64,000 bases of DNA from Paenibacillus aurantius (GCF_032268605.1 NZ_CP130318.1:5245501-5309500), one strand, 5' to 3'. Shown: positions 17,601 through 25,196, counted from the first letter of the stretch. A program made the numbers and translations. The notes: generated by a model not told the origin, from the sequence alone.

Positions 17601-17789
17601 GTCTTCGTGTCCGAGTACGGCCTTCCGGCAGATATCGCCGCGAAGGACCCGGAGACCGGCGCCGAGTACCGCTTCACACTCGAGAGCGAGCGCTCCGTTC
17701 TGTTCGCCGCCGACCGGGAAGGCCGGCTGCTGGCCGTTTACCGGCCGGAGGAGGTGGCGGTCGAGGCGGAGCTTCAGGCGAGGGGATAG
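14625..17789 (+). CDS. Large clan GH-A glycoside hydrolase (beta-galactosidase/cellulase-like)
   Basis: 1054 residues with no signal peptide, so probably an intracellular glycosidase. A central TIM barrel (about residues 370-760) begins at YFVKDGKPFPIVGMTYM. The acid/base Glu is likely in WDLINEPSMF (about 510) and the nucleophile Glu in IQETGIMYI (about 685), the spacing and context of clan GH-A (GH5/GH42-like) retaining enzymes. The N-terminal ~350 residues look like a beta-rich/ThuA-like accessory region, and the C-terminal part (about 800-1054) a glutamine-amidotransferase-like plus beta-sandwich region as in GH42 enzymes. ATG follows AAGGAGG. Control by the divergent LacI regulator is likely; the exact substrate cannot be read from sequence. 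Confidence 0.85.
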   Translation: MSQIVVFYDPAFPYAGDRPDERTLEELADRYTLADAEGLPGALAGASGYVHLHGPYFPKDAWPALLDHLHQGKGLVAAGGAPFKIPVYREDGEWRPEAPQTGYHQKLLIHEALPVDPSPFHHLAAHREIPLFEGREALFSIEPTFGLVLHATHADDQPGQGGTSGPMDAHLYPLLKGISGCGREREVAAPAVLLEHTKGDYAGGRWILINQILRRGFWDGGGAEALGEWAGYAAEGVTELWLKPTYASYEEGERATLTLQGQRLRAFRGEAKEWTLRLRVRRALQRTAEPAQPGDFHQEDRYETVWGEERQTVLGRELHWTRIPVPVELTPGFYFAECEAVSEAGEKRRLQQGFWCRDEDLLREGEMLSCGRDYFVKDGKPFPIVGMTYMTSDVARKFLFLPNAAVWDRDMAQMKRAGINYIRTGLWTAWRQVMFVDGHAVEETLRAIDAFLLTAKRYGLEVTFNFFAFTPETWEGVNPYLDPRSVEAQKRFLASIISRHAETTNVHWDLINEPSMFDPKRIFAGPRSSRDRFEQEAFSAWLEERHGSVRVLQERWGMTPEELPSFAAARLPEKEELNFGTTAILPAKGGPWLDYSLFTMDMHNRWAAQLVETIRSLQPKQLVTVGQDEALSGRRPSPFFYAEEVDYTTMHSWWNMDDLVWDGVFSKDTGKPNLIQETGIMYIETPDGRAKRSEEELRRILERKYAYAFSTGGAGAVQWIWNVNYYMNNVNESNIGALRADGTEKPEADVSYQFGAFMNEIGHLFRGRRLEDIAVVFPYSNDFSTRPLAYPATTAAIRTLAYELNVHVRGLGEYHLDSLETDPPGLLILPSPHNFSSEALEKLTGHVSRHGGTLLITGPVGLDAYWRPVERLQAELGAAGQANVLREEAVIVDGRVLPVTFDGPRIADSAKQLVGTADSRRAQPLVEAPLGKGRLLWCPLPLELNRRTDTLAAVYRQAIAAAGVVPELEWLAGGELAGVYGRKLAFDEGSLFVFVSEYGLPADIAAKDPETGAEYRFTLESERSVLFAADREGRLLAVYRPEEVAVEAELQARG

Positions 17790-18336
17790 GCCTAAGCGAA
17801 AGCTGCATAGGCAAGGGCCGACCCGGTTGGGGCGGAAGCTGCACAGGTGAGGGAAGACCAGGCCGGAGCGAATGCTACCAGTAACACACTATCGCTCAAC
17901 TGGCTTCGTGCTTCTCGGCCTCGAAGAAAGCCTCGCCTAGTCCTCCTTGAGACGGTGAATGAGGGTGCCCGCGCGGCTAACGAATCGAGGCATCCTTATT
18001 GGCTCAAAAAGCCTCCTTTTTTCTCATTAACGAATCGCAGACACGCTATTCGGTGCTTTTTCCTGCTTGAAGCAGCAAAAAGACCGAATAACACCATCAG
18101 GATTCGTTAGAAAAAAATCTGGGCGTTTTTGCACCAAATAAGCATCAGCCGGTTCGTTAGCTTCTCCCGACCTTCACCTAGCAGCGGCGGATGAAGCTTG
18201 CGGCCGGACCCGCAGGCTTCCAACCGGCTCCCCCCGGCGTCCCGTCGGATCGGCACCCAACCGCCCCCGCAGCCTTCCACACCTTGGCCGCTGTCCGGTC
18301 CGGTCACTCGCCAACGCAGCCCCGCCCATAAAAATC
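17790..18336. other. Intergenic region without a supported gene
   Basis: Between two convergent genes. It starts with two or three degenerate ~36-bp units (around 17797, 17833 and 17868) related to GCGGAAGCTGCACAGG, then holds the nested repeat at 17977-18160. The rest, to the terminator, shows no start with a ribosome binding site and no recognisable protein. Confidence 0.6.
17977..18160. repeat. Nested inverted intergenic repeat, copy 1 (TAACGAATC type)
   Basis: Four copies of one motif: TAACGAATC at 17978 and 18028, and its inverse at 18101 and 18151 (the last one mismatched). Outer and inner copies are exactly 50 bp apart on both sides. The whole 184 bp is an imperfect palindrome centred near 18070 (CTGCTTGAAGCAG). 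Copies 2 and 3 are at 56786 and 44631. Confidence 0.8.
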
Positions 18337-18377
18337 AAAAGCATCCCGACGGACCCTTTGGTCCATGGGATGCTTTT
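18337..18377. terminator. Bidirectional intrinsic terminator between convergent genes
   Basis: 11-bp outer stem 18337-18347 / 18367-18377 (AAAAGCATCCC), an inner GGACC/GGTCC stem and T-rich flanks on both strands. It can serve the glycosidase and the DedA genes. Confidence 0.75.
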
Positions 18378-18616
18378 TCTATGGGTACGCCATCGGCACG
18401 GCAAGCCCTCGTCCGCTCTCCGGCCGGATCAAGGCAGCGCCCTTCGCTGCCGCTCTCTTCCGCTCATGGGCGGCCCGGCCATAGCAAAGGTGGCGGCCGT
18501 CTTCCGCCAAGCCGCCGTCCGTCCCGCGGCCCTATCGTTCGAGTCATGGGCCTGGAGAGCTTCCGCCCGAACCGCCTGCCGGCCGCTTCCGGCCCTTCTT
18601 CCTCCTGACGGCCCGG

Positions 18617-19261
18617 TCAGGGCCGCACCTTCTCACCCGGAACCGGTGCCGGTGCCAGGACAGGCGGCTCGGCTGTTTTGCTCTTGCGCAGGAAGCGGTA
18701 CGTAAAGTATCCGCCTGCGAGGGCAGCGGCAACTCCTGCCAGCATGTAAGGATTGAGGCCTGCGACGAAGGCCGCCAGTTCCTCGCCGAACCCAAGCCCG
18801 AGACCGAAATACACCAAGGTCCAGACCGCCACCCCGGTGTACGAGTAGACCGCGAAGCGCTTGAACTTGGTCCGGCTGGCGCCCGCCAGTACCGGAACCG
18901 CATAGCGCACCACCGGAACGAAGCAGCTGAGCGCGTAAGCGGCGTTGCCGTATTTGTTTAAAATTTTCTCCGCCCTGCGGATGTGCCGGCGGTACTTGCT
19001 CTTCTTTTTGAGTCGGCGGATCACCTTGCTTCCGATGTAATTCCCCGCCGCGAAGCTGAGCGACACCGAGGTGAGCAGCCCCCCGAAGATAAAAACGAAA
19101 ACGCCCCAAGGGTTCAAGGTGCCGGCCGCCGCCGTCACGCCTCCCGTCATGGCGGTGACCTCGTTCGGAACGGGAAGGCCGAATGGCCCGAGCGCCAGTG
19201 TCAAATAGAACAGGAGATAGCCGTACTGGTCAATGAGTTTGTGAAGCGTATCGGTAAACAT
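18617..19261 (-). CDS. DedA-family membrane protein
   Basis: 214 residues with about five hydrophobic segments and the SNARE-associated/DedA signature: FGLPVPNEVTAMTGG near residues 27-41, then GNYIGSKVIRRL and the conserved RFVPVVRY-like stretch CFVPVVRYAVPVLAGAS. DedA proteins help recycle undecaprenyl phosphate or phospholipids across the membrane; members with this pattern are lipid flippase candidates. Start ATG 19261 behind GGGGAG. A single-gene unit. Confidence 0.92.
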   Translation of the reverse strand: MFTDTLHKLIDQYGYLLFYLTLALGPFGLPVPNEVTAMTGGVTAAAGTLNPWGVFVFIFGGLLTSVSLSFAAGNYIGSKVIRRLKKKSKYRRHIRRAEKILNKYGNAAYALSCFVPVVRYAVPVLAGASRTKFKRFAVYSYTGVAVWTLVYFGLGLGFGEELAAFVAGLNPYMLAGVAAALAGGYFTYRFLRKSKTAEPPVLAPAPVPGEKVRP

Positions 19262-19353
19262 GGCGCTCTCCCCTTTTTTCCGTGACTCACGGACAAAACC
19301 TGATACTTCTATGTAACCGCTCCGGGCCCTCTTGAATTATCTTTCCAACAAAA

Positions 19354-19378
19354 AAACCTGACCCTCCCGGTCAGGTTT
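19354..19378 (-). terminator. Orphan leftward terminator
   Basis: 10-bp stem 19354-19363 / 19369-19378 with a run of eight T on the minus strand. No leftward gene lies between it and the divergent gene at 19620, so it may end a ~200-nt noncoding RNA. Confidence 0.65.
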
Positions 19379-19619
19379 AGGATAGCGGATGCGGCGATTC
19401 CCCCGTGCCTGCCCGTGAGCCAACCGGAGGCAGGGTGAAACGTCATTAGGTGGCGGCTTAGGACGCATGGGCTGCTCTCTAAAAGTAACCAACGCTCCGC
19501 CATCGAAACCTCAACGGCTATAACCATATAGGTAATCCATCATTTACATCCTTTACCACTGGTTTCATACTGGAGGAGAAGAGGGCCGCGCCTAAACGAA
19601 CCAAGAAGGAGAGATCACC

Positions 19620-20186
19620 ATGGGCAAATTGTTTGCTTCCCTCCAGCCGGAGCACGAGGAGTTTATCCGGAAGCAGCGCATCTTTTTCGTCGGGTCCGCC
19701 CCCCTGGATCCGATCGGCCATGTCAACTTATCCCCGAAGGGCTATGATGTGCTGCGCCTGCTGTCTCCGACTGAGGTCGCTTATCTCGATCTGACGGGAA
19801 GCGGAAATGAGACAAGCGCCCATCTGCTGGAGAACGGCCGTCTGACCTTTATGTTCGTGGCCTTTGAAGGAAATCCGCTCATTCTGCGCTTGTACGGAAC
19901 CGGCCGGGTGATCCTGCCCGACACACCGGAATGGGAGGCGCTTGCTCCTCAATTTAGTCTTTATCCGGGAGCCCGCCAAATCATCCACGCCCGCCTGCAC
20001 GCCGTCAAAACCTCATGCGGTTACAGCGTCCCTTATTTCGACTACGCGGGGGAGCGGGACCAGCTCCAGACCTGGGCGGTCCACAAGGGCGACAGCCTCC
20101 CCGCCTACCGCAAGGAGAAAAATGCCGTCAGCATGGACGGTTTGCCTACTCCGCTCGGGCTTCGGTTGGATGAGGAACTTTCCTAA
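19620..20186 (+). CDS. Pyridoxamine 5'-phosphate oxidase-like flavoprotein
   Basis: 188 residues of the PNPOx-like split-barrel family. The N-terminal strand FVGSAPLDPIGHVNLSPKG is the typical flavin-binding opening, followed by AYLDLTGSGNETSAHLLENG and a barrel strand pair (LILRLYGTGRVI). Members bind FMN or F420 and act as small-molecule oxidoreductases; this subgroup is uncharacterised. ATG 19620 follows AAGGAGAG. Monocistronic. Confidence 0.88.
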   Translation: MGKLFASLQPEHEEFIRKQRIFFVGSAPLDPIGHVNLSPKGYDVLRLLSPTEVAYLDLTGSGNETSAHLLENGRLTFMFVAFEGNPLILRLYGTGRVILPDTPEWEALAPQFSLYPGARQIIHARLHAVKTSCGYSVPYFDYAGERDQLQTWAVHKGDSLPAYRKEKNAVSMDGLPTPLGLRLDEELS

Positions 20187-20226
20187 GCTCCTTGCTTCTC
20201 TGCCATCCCCTGTTATAACGAGGCTG

Positions 20227-20559
20227 TCAACGGAAGATGGCCCCGAAGCCCGTCACGTAAACAGCAGACTTTTGGGGCGGATCCTGGGGAGGCGACGGGA
20301 GCAAGCCGCAGCGGTAGAACAGCGTCACCTTCCGGGCAAAAAAGCGGCGCTCCCCGGCTTGCGTTCCCACTACCCCACAGGCATCCGTTCTCCCCTTCTG
20401 GCCGGAATGAAAATGGGCGGCTGCCCAGCGAGCCGCTCGTTCCTCGCTCAGCCAAGGAGACCAAGCCAGAGCAGCGGCGACGCAAACGGTAAGGATCAAG
20501 GCCGACGTCCCGGCCTGGGCCATTGGCTTTTGGCTTGGACGGCTATTTTTTAACTTCAT
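20227..20559 (-). CDS. Hypothetical protein with one N-terminal membrane segment
   Basis: 110 residues if started at ATG 20559 (GTG 20568 adds three). A basic N-terminus and a hydrophobic stretch (ALILTVCVAAALAW) suggest a signal anchor; the exported part has two Cys. I recognise no family. It lies on the same strand as and 70 bp downstream of the two-helix small protein, at the tail of the glycocin biosynthesis strand. Coding status is uncertain because the ribosome binding site is poor. Confidence 0.4.
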   Translation of the reverse strand: MKLKNSRPSQKPMAQAGTSALILTVCVAAALAWSPWLSEERAARWAAAHFHSGQKGRTDACGVVGTQAGERRFFARKVTLFYRCGLLPSPPQDPPQKSAVYVTGFGAIFR

Positions 20560-20631
20560 TAACCCCACCGTTCCCCACTGACGAGTTTCCTTACCATCCT
20601 GCCCTTCCCCGCCTCCATCCCTGACCTACCC

Positions 20632-20823
20632 TTAGTCCAGAAGAGCCAGGTTACTCAAGTACAAATAGAGAAAAACAAGCGAAAGTCCCGCCGCCAACGC
20701 TTTTCTCCAACACCTTGCTGCCGGAAACCGGCTTTCTGGCAGCAGAAGCCCCAAAACCAAATAGCCAGCTATCCCCACCAGACAAGCCGAAAGAGCCGCA
20801 AAGGGAAAGCCCCAGACGACCAT
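20632..20823 (-). CDS. Small two-helix membrane protein, candidate glycocin immunity factor
   Basis: 63 residues: two hydrophobic helices (about residues 7-28 and 43-60) joined by a short basic loop (ESRFPAARCWRKA). ATG 20823 is preceded by an excellent GGAGGAGGGGG. It follows the SunS-type glycosyltransferase gene on the same strand, about 200 bp downstream. Bacteriocin immunity proteins are often tiny membrane proteins near the biosynthesis genes (SunI in the sublancin locus is one), so immunity is a reasonable but untested guess. Confidence 0.7.
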   Translation of the reverse strand: MVVWGFPFAALSACLVGIAGYLVLGLLLPESRFPAARCWRKALAAGLSLVFLYLYLSNLALLD

Positions 20824-21021
20824 AAGCCCCCTCCTCCATTAGAATGGATACTTTGTTATCCTTTGGACGTTTTCCAGCGGCCGGAGGTTGCAGGGCATGC
20901 CTCTCTTGAACCCGAATCGGCGGCCAAAAAAATAACCCTGCTGGAGCGAACTAATCACCCTACCTGCCGGAGGTATTCTGAATGGCGTTAAAGGGGTCAA
21001 CGCTTCCCTCCGCTCCAGAGC

Positions 21022-22434
21022 TCACACAAGCGCCGTCTGTTGCGGGCCATCCAGAAAAGCATCCAGCTGTCCGCGCAGATCCGCCAGCTCCTCCTTCACC
21101 CTACCGCGGATCTCTTCATCGGAGATGGTCGAGAAGACGCGCATCGCCTTTCCATACTGTCCACCCGCCAAGTAGATGCGGCCCATCAGTTGCATGAGGT
21201 GGTCGCTCTGCGGCTGGAGCAGGGAATAAGGGTTCTCCAGGCTTTGCAAGCGGGCGAGCGTTTTGTCCGCTCCCTGGAGCATGGAGGAAAGCCCCAGGAA
21301 AACCAGCCGGTTCAGCCGGTAATACAGCCCGTCCGTACAATCCGGATACTGCTCCACAACGGCCTCGGCGGCAGGATTGAACGGCCCGAGCCGGGCGTCG
21401 AGCAGCTTTGCCTGAAGCAGAAGGGAGCGCAGATGGAAGGAATCGGGCCCGGCCTTCTCCGCCCGCTGCTTCAGCCCCCGGTCAATCGTTTCGAGTACTT
21501 CTTCCTCCGGGTAACCGGCTGCCTCCTTCTCGCGGGCAAGAAAATAATGCCACCTCATGTTGTCCGGCTCTTCCTGAACCATCCTCTCCTGCAGCGGAAT
21601 GTTCCGGTTTGCTTTGTCCTTCGCCCGCATAACCTCAGGCTCATACCCGTCATGGCGGATGAGGTCGTCCGTCATCAAGTGCAGAAGGTCTTCTCCTCTC
21701 CGATCCGGAGCTAGCCGCAAATCCTCGTGGATGATCCCATAGTAATGAAGCCCGTCCTTCCTACGGTAAATCCGGCGGGTCAAAGGCAGCTCTCCCCCGT
21801 CTTCGTTCACAATCTTCGGGCTCACCACAAGTGAAGGAACCGGAAGGTCATACACGAGCTGTAGGAAGGCTTTGAGCGGCGCAGGATCGCTGACCAAATA
21901 TTCATCGGCATCCAGCTGAAAAACCCACTCCCCCTCCGCCTCTGCCGTGAGGCGGTTTCGCATCGCCGCAAAATCGTCGGCCCACGGGGCCTGCAGGAGC
22001 CGAACCCCGGGAAACTCCTCCCGGATGATCTCCACCGTCCGATCCGTCGAGCCGGTATCAAGCACGATTGTCTCGTCCGCCAGGGCTTGTACACTCGCCA
22101 GACAGCGGGCTATGCAGCGTTCCTCATTCCGGGTCATGACCACGACGGACACTCTGGACCGTTCTCCGGTCTCCGTAATTCCGCGTACCATGGCCGTGAT
22201 GCGCGACGGATCCGGCTCCTCCCGCATTCGGATGAGCTCCGCATCCTCCTCCGCGAACCAGAAGGCCAGCTCGTCCGAGCATTCCTCAATGGCCTCCAGC
22301 AGGCCGATGCGTTCCCTCAATGCTTCATACAAGGAAGGCTCTCCGAACCCCTCTTCCTCCATCCAGCGGCAAACTCCCTGCAGGAAGGGCAAGTTAACCC
22401 GGGCCCGCGTCATTCTCTCGTTCTTCTTGTCCAT
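21022..22434 (-). CDS. SunS-family peptide glycosyltransferase
   Basis: 470 residues. A family-2 glycosyltransferase fold starts at residue ~94 (SVVVMTRNEERCIARCLASV), with DTGSTDRT and the DxD motif in FQLDADEYLVS (about residue 177). The middle follows the sublancin S-glycosyltransferase SunS closely in pattern: LVVSPKIV, LTRRIYRRKDGLHYYG, IIHEDL, HDGYEPEVMRAKDKANRNI and EPDNMRWHYFLARE; a helical TPR-like C-terminus follows. SunS enzymes attach a sugar to Cys or Ser of a bacteriocin precursor. It is longer than SunS (~420) because of an N-terminal helical extension. The start lies behind AAAGGGGG, 120 bp after the precursor gene. Confidence 0.85.
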   Translation of the reverse strand: MDKKNERMTRARVNLPFLQGVCRWMEEEGFGEPSLYEALRERIGLLEAIEECSDELAFWFAEEDAELIRMREEPDPSRITAMVRGITETGERSRVSVVVMTRNEERCIARCLASVQALADETIVLDTGSTDRTVEIIREEFPGVRLLQAPWADDFAAMRNRLTAEAEGEWVFQLDADEYLVSDPAPLKAFLQLVYDLPVPSLVVSPKIVNEDGGELPLTRRIYRRKDGLHYYGIIHEDLRLAPDRRGEDLLHLMTDDLIRHDGYEPEVMRAKDKANRNIPLQERMVQEEPDNMRWHYFLAREKEAAGYPEEEVLETIDRGLKQRAEKAGPDSFHLRSLLLQAKLLDARLGPFNPAAEAVVEQYPDCTDGLYYRLNRLVFLGLSSMLQGADKTLARLQSLENPYSLLQPQSDHLMQLMGRIYLAGGQYGKAMRVFSTISDEEIRGRVKEELADLRGQLDAFLDGPQQTALV

Positions 22435-22463
22435 TGTCAGCCCCCTTTCTTATGTAGCAACAC

Positions 22464-22511
22464 AAAAAGCAAGGCAGAGCCGGTTGGTCCCAACCGGCCC
22501 TGCCCGCTTGC
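22464..22511 (-). terminator. Hairpin terminator or attenuator between precursor and glycosyltransferase genes
   Basis: GCCGGTTG / CAACCGGC (22479-22486 / 22491-22498), extended by GGCAG/CTGCC and GCAAG pairing, followed on the minus strand by TTTTT. It would let most transcripts end after the precursor gene and a minority continue into sunS, giving excess peptide over enzyme. Confidence 0.65.
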
Positions 22512-22554
22512 CGCTGCCTTATCCCGGTGGATAAAGCTATGGACTTAAGTAGGA

Positions 22555-22782
22555 TTAACAACGCTTGCTGGCGGGGTAAGGCGAGCAGCCACTGCTCGGC
22601 TTGCTGTTCCTGCCTGTCACGTCCCCAAGCCCGCAGCCAAACGGACTGGAGAAGAGTCCCCGGACAAAGTCCGCCGACCAGCGGGCGATATCCCTCCAGT
22701 CTCCTCCGTTTACGTCCATCATCTCAGCCTCGTTTAACTGCTTAAACGAGTGGGTGGTTTTCGTTTTTTTCATGGTAGTCAT
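22555..22782 (-). CDS. Glycocin precursor peptide
   Basis: 75 residues: a 27-residue leader ending in LNEAEMMDVNGG, the double-glycine type cut by C39 peptidases, and a predicted 48-residue core. The core starts DWRDIARWSADFVRGLF, a Trp-containing amphipathic helix, and has three Cys at core positions 23, 39 and 48; the last residue is Cys. Family knowledge: in glycocin F a C-terminal Cys is S-glycosylated; here one disulfide (23-39) plus a sugar on Cys48 is a possible arrangement. Neighbours decide the call: a SunS-type transferase downstream and a C39-peptidase exporter divergent. ATG 22782 follows AAAGGGG. Confidence 0.8.
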   Translation of the reverse strand: MTTMKKTKTTHSFKQLNEAEMMDVNGGDWRDIARWSADFVRGLFSSPFGCGLGDVTGRNSKPSSGCSPYPASKRC

Positions 22783-22850
22783 GCCTTTTCAACCCCTTTC
22801 TAAGGTGTATGTACTTTTAACCTATGGAACTGGAAGTGAAACCCATCCCA

Positions 22851-22905
22851 GTGCCTTATCCGGTAACATTATTAGTGAGAAAACCTTCATTTGCAAATAA
22901 GGCAC
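22851..22905. repeat. Short (internally deleted) copy of the CCTTATCCG repeat
   Basis: GTGCCTTAT / ATAAGGCAC arms at 22851-22859 and 22897-22905. It matches the inverse of the copy at 43289 at both ends (CCTTATCCGGTAAC and TTCATTTGC) but lacks the middle ~38 bp. It lies in the divergent region between glycocin precursor and transporter. Confidence 0.75.
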
Positions 22906-23028
22906 CCCAAATATGGGATGCATCCGTATCCTCCCCAGTTCCCGCTTTCCCCCGTTTCTATCCTGATTAACCCTTTCCTGTTTATGGGTATGAACTACTA
23001 AGTTAGCGATTAGAAAGGCGGGACGGGA

Positions 23029-25179
23029 TTGTTCAAACAAAAGGTCTGCATCCGGCAGCAGGAACGCAAGGATTGTGCGCCGGCCTGCCTGGCCACCATC
23101 GCCCGGTATTACGGAAGCAAGCTGCCGTTAACCATCTTGCGGGAAGCGTGCGGCACCGATCCAACCGGAACCAACGCCCTCGGCCTCGTCCGGGCGGCGG
23201 AATCCATCGGCTTCGAGGCGCAGGCGGTAAAGGGTGAGAGGGACTCCCTTCTGGAGCCGTTCCCGCTGCCGGCCATCGCCCATGTCGTCATCGACAAGGC
23301 CGTTCTTCACTATGTGGTCCTCTATGAAGTGAGCGAGGAGAAGGTTCAAGTGGCCGACCCGGCGGAGGGCATGCGTACGTTTTCCACGAAGGATTTTCTG
23401 GACATTTGGACCGGTGTCCTGATTCTGCTGGAGCCCGGAACCGAATTCAAGCCGGTTTCCATGGGAAGCAGCCCGATCAAGCGGTTCCTCCCTCTTCTTA
23501 ATCAGAACAAGCGTCTGCTGCTTCCGATCGTGGCTGCTTCTATCGTGGTGACGGGCATCGGCATAGCAGGGGCCTACTACTTCCAGTACCTGCTGGACGG
23601 GCTCCTCGGTTCCCAGCAGATGGGCACCCTCGGGCTGATCTCCACCGTGCTGATCGTCCTCTACCTCGTGCAGACGGCGCTGGATTACGGACGGAACCAT
23701 CTCTTTCTGCGGATGGCCCAGCGAATCGACCGCCGGCTCGTGATGGACTATTACCATCATGTGATGCGCATGCCCCTCGGCTTCTTCAGCGCCCGCAAGG
23801 CCGGGGACATTACCTCCCGGCTCACGGACGCCGCCCACGTGAGGGACGCCCTCTCCGAGGCTTCCTTGACGCTGGCCGTGGACACGCTCACCATCGGCAT
23901 CGCCGCGTTCGTGCTCTATTACCAGAACCCGCTTCTATTCGGGATTACGCTCCTGCTCGTTCCGCTGTATGCGATCATCCTGACGGGCTTCCGCAAAGCC
24001 TTCGACCGGTACAACCGGCAGATTATGGCGGACCAGGCGGAGCTCACCTCTTATGTGATCGAATCCGTGAAAGGAATCGAAACGGTGAAGGCGGCCACCG
24101 CCGGGAACGAGGTCGGGGAAACCGCCGACCGGAAGTATGATGCGTTTCTCGCGAGCACCCTGACGTACGGAAAAGCGAGCAACCAGCAGGCGGCTCTGAA
24201 AAACAGCCTTCAGCTCGTAAGCGGGGTAGTTCTCCTGTGGATTGGTGCCAGGGAGGTGGCCAGAGGTACGCTGACGGCAGGCCAGCTCATCACCTTCAAC
24301 GTGCTGCTGGCGTATTTCCTCACTCCTCTCCAGCGCTTGATCGACCTCCAGCCGGTGCTTCAATCCGCGTATGTGGCCGCCTCCAGGCTTGGGGAAATCA
24401 TGGACCTGGAGCCGGAGCGGAAAGCCGAGCCGGACGGACGACCGGCGGGGGCCGACCTCCGCGGAGATGTCGTCTTCCGCGGCCTGTCCTTCCGGTACGG
24501 CAGCAAGCCGCTCACGCTGGACGGCCTCGACCTGACCGTGAAGCAGGGAACGGCGACCGCCATTGTCGGGCCGAGCGGCTCGGGGAAGAGCAGCCTGCTT
24601 AAGCTGCTCCTGCGTTTCTACGAGCCGGAGGGAGGCGCTATCTCGATTGGCGGCCGGGCCTTGGACGAGATCGGCACCGAGGGGCTAAGGGCCCGGACGG
24701 CTTATGTCGCGCAGGACTCGTTCTTTTTCCACGGGTCGGTCTACGATAATCTCTGTCTCGGGCTAAAGACGAAGCCAGGGCTCGAAGAGGTGGTCGAGGT
24801 ATGCCGCCTGACGCAAATTCATGAGGATATCGCGGCGCTGCCTCTTCATTACGAAACCGTGCTGGAGGAGAACGGAGCCAGTCTGTCCGGCGGCCAGCGC
24901 CAGCGGCTCGCCCTCGCCCGGGCGCTGCTGCGCAAGCCCCAGCTTCTGCTGCTCGATGAAGCGACGAGCAGCCTGGACACCGTGACCGAGCAGGCGATTG
25001 CCCGGCTGATCGGCCGGCTGGAGGGCGTCACGACGATTCTCGTTTCACACCGGCTGCGTATGGTCCAGTCCTGCGACCAGATCTGTGTCTTGAAGAACGG
25101 GCGGATCGTGGAATGCGGGGAGCATGACGCCCTGCTGGCCCAAAGCGGCGTCTATGCCGACCTTTGGGAGAGCCAGTAG
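23029..25179 (+). CDS. C39 peptidase-containing ABC transporter (SunT-like)
   Basis: 716 residues. Residues 1-130 form a C39 bacteriocin-processing peptidase: catalytic Cys in ERKDCAPACLA (Cys16), His in LHYVVLYE (about 92) and Asp in VADPAEG (about 111). A six-helix export domain follows (about 155-440), then an ATPase with Walker A GPSGSGKSS, signature LSGGQRQR and Walker B LLLLDEAT. It would cut the precursor after GG and export the glycosylated core. The start is TTG 23029 after AGAAAGGCGGG. It is divergent from the precursor and sunS genes. Confidence 0.94.
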   Translation: MFKQKVCIRQQERKDCAPACLATIARYYGSKLPLTILREACGTDPTGTNALGLVRAAESIGFEAQAVKGERDSLLEPFPLPAIAHVVIDKAVLHYVVLYEVSEEKVQVADPAEGMRTFSTKDFLDIWTGVLILLEPGTEFKPVSMGSSPIKRFLPLLNQNKRLLLPIVAASIVVTGIGIAGAYYFQYLLDGLLGSQQMGTLGLISTVLIVLYLVQTALDYGRNHLFLRMAQRIDRRLVMDYYHHVMRMPLGFFSARKAGDITSRLTDAAHVRDALSEASLTLAVDTLTIGIAAFVLYYQNPLLFGITLLLVPLYAIILTGFRKAFDRYNRQIMADQAELTSYVIESVKGIETVKAATAGNEVGETADRKYDAFLASTLTYGKASNQQAALKNSLQLVSGVVLLWIGAREVARGTLTAGQLITFNVLLAYFLTPLQRLIDLQPVLQSAYVAASRLGEIMDLEPERKAEPDGRPAGADLRGDVVFRGLSFRYGSKPLTLDGLDLTVKQGTATAIVGPSGSGKSSLLKLLLRFYEPEGGAISIGGRALDEIGTEGLRARTAYVAQDSFFFHGSVYDNLCLGLKTKPGLEEVVEVCRLTQIHEDIAALPLHYETVLEENGASLSGGQRQRLALARALLRKPQLLLLDEATSSLDTVTEQAIARLIGRLEGVTTILVSHRLRMVQSCDQICVLKNGRIVECGEHDALLAQSGVYADLWESQ

Positions 25180-25196
25180 CTGCGTGGATGACTGGC

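Noticed and set aside
17847-18110. 87-codon rightward frame
   Set aside because: It runs through the nested repeat; no ribosome binding site, and the protein merely translates the repeat.
19309-19527. 72-codon leftward frame
   Set aside because: It runs through the orphan terminator hairpin and has no ribosome binding site.
22822-23040. Second bacteriocin precursor in the divergent region
   Set aside because: The frame overlaps the transporter start and a repeat; no double-glycine leader or Cys pattern.
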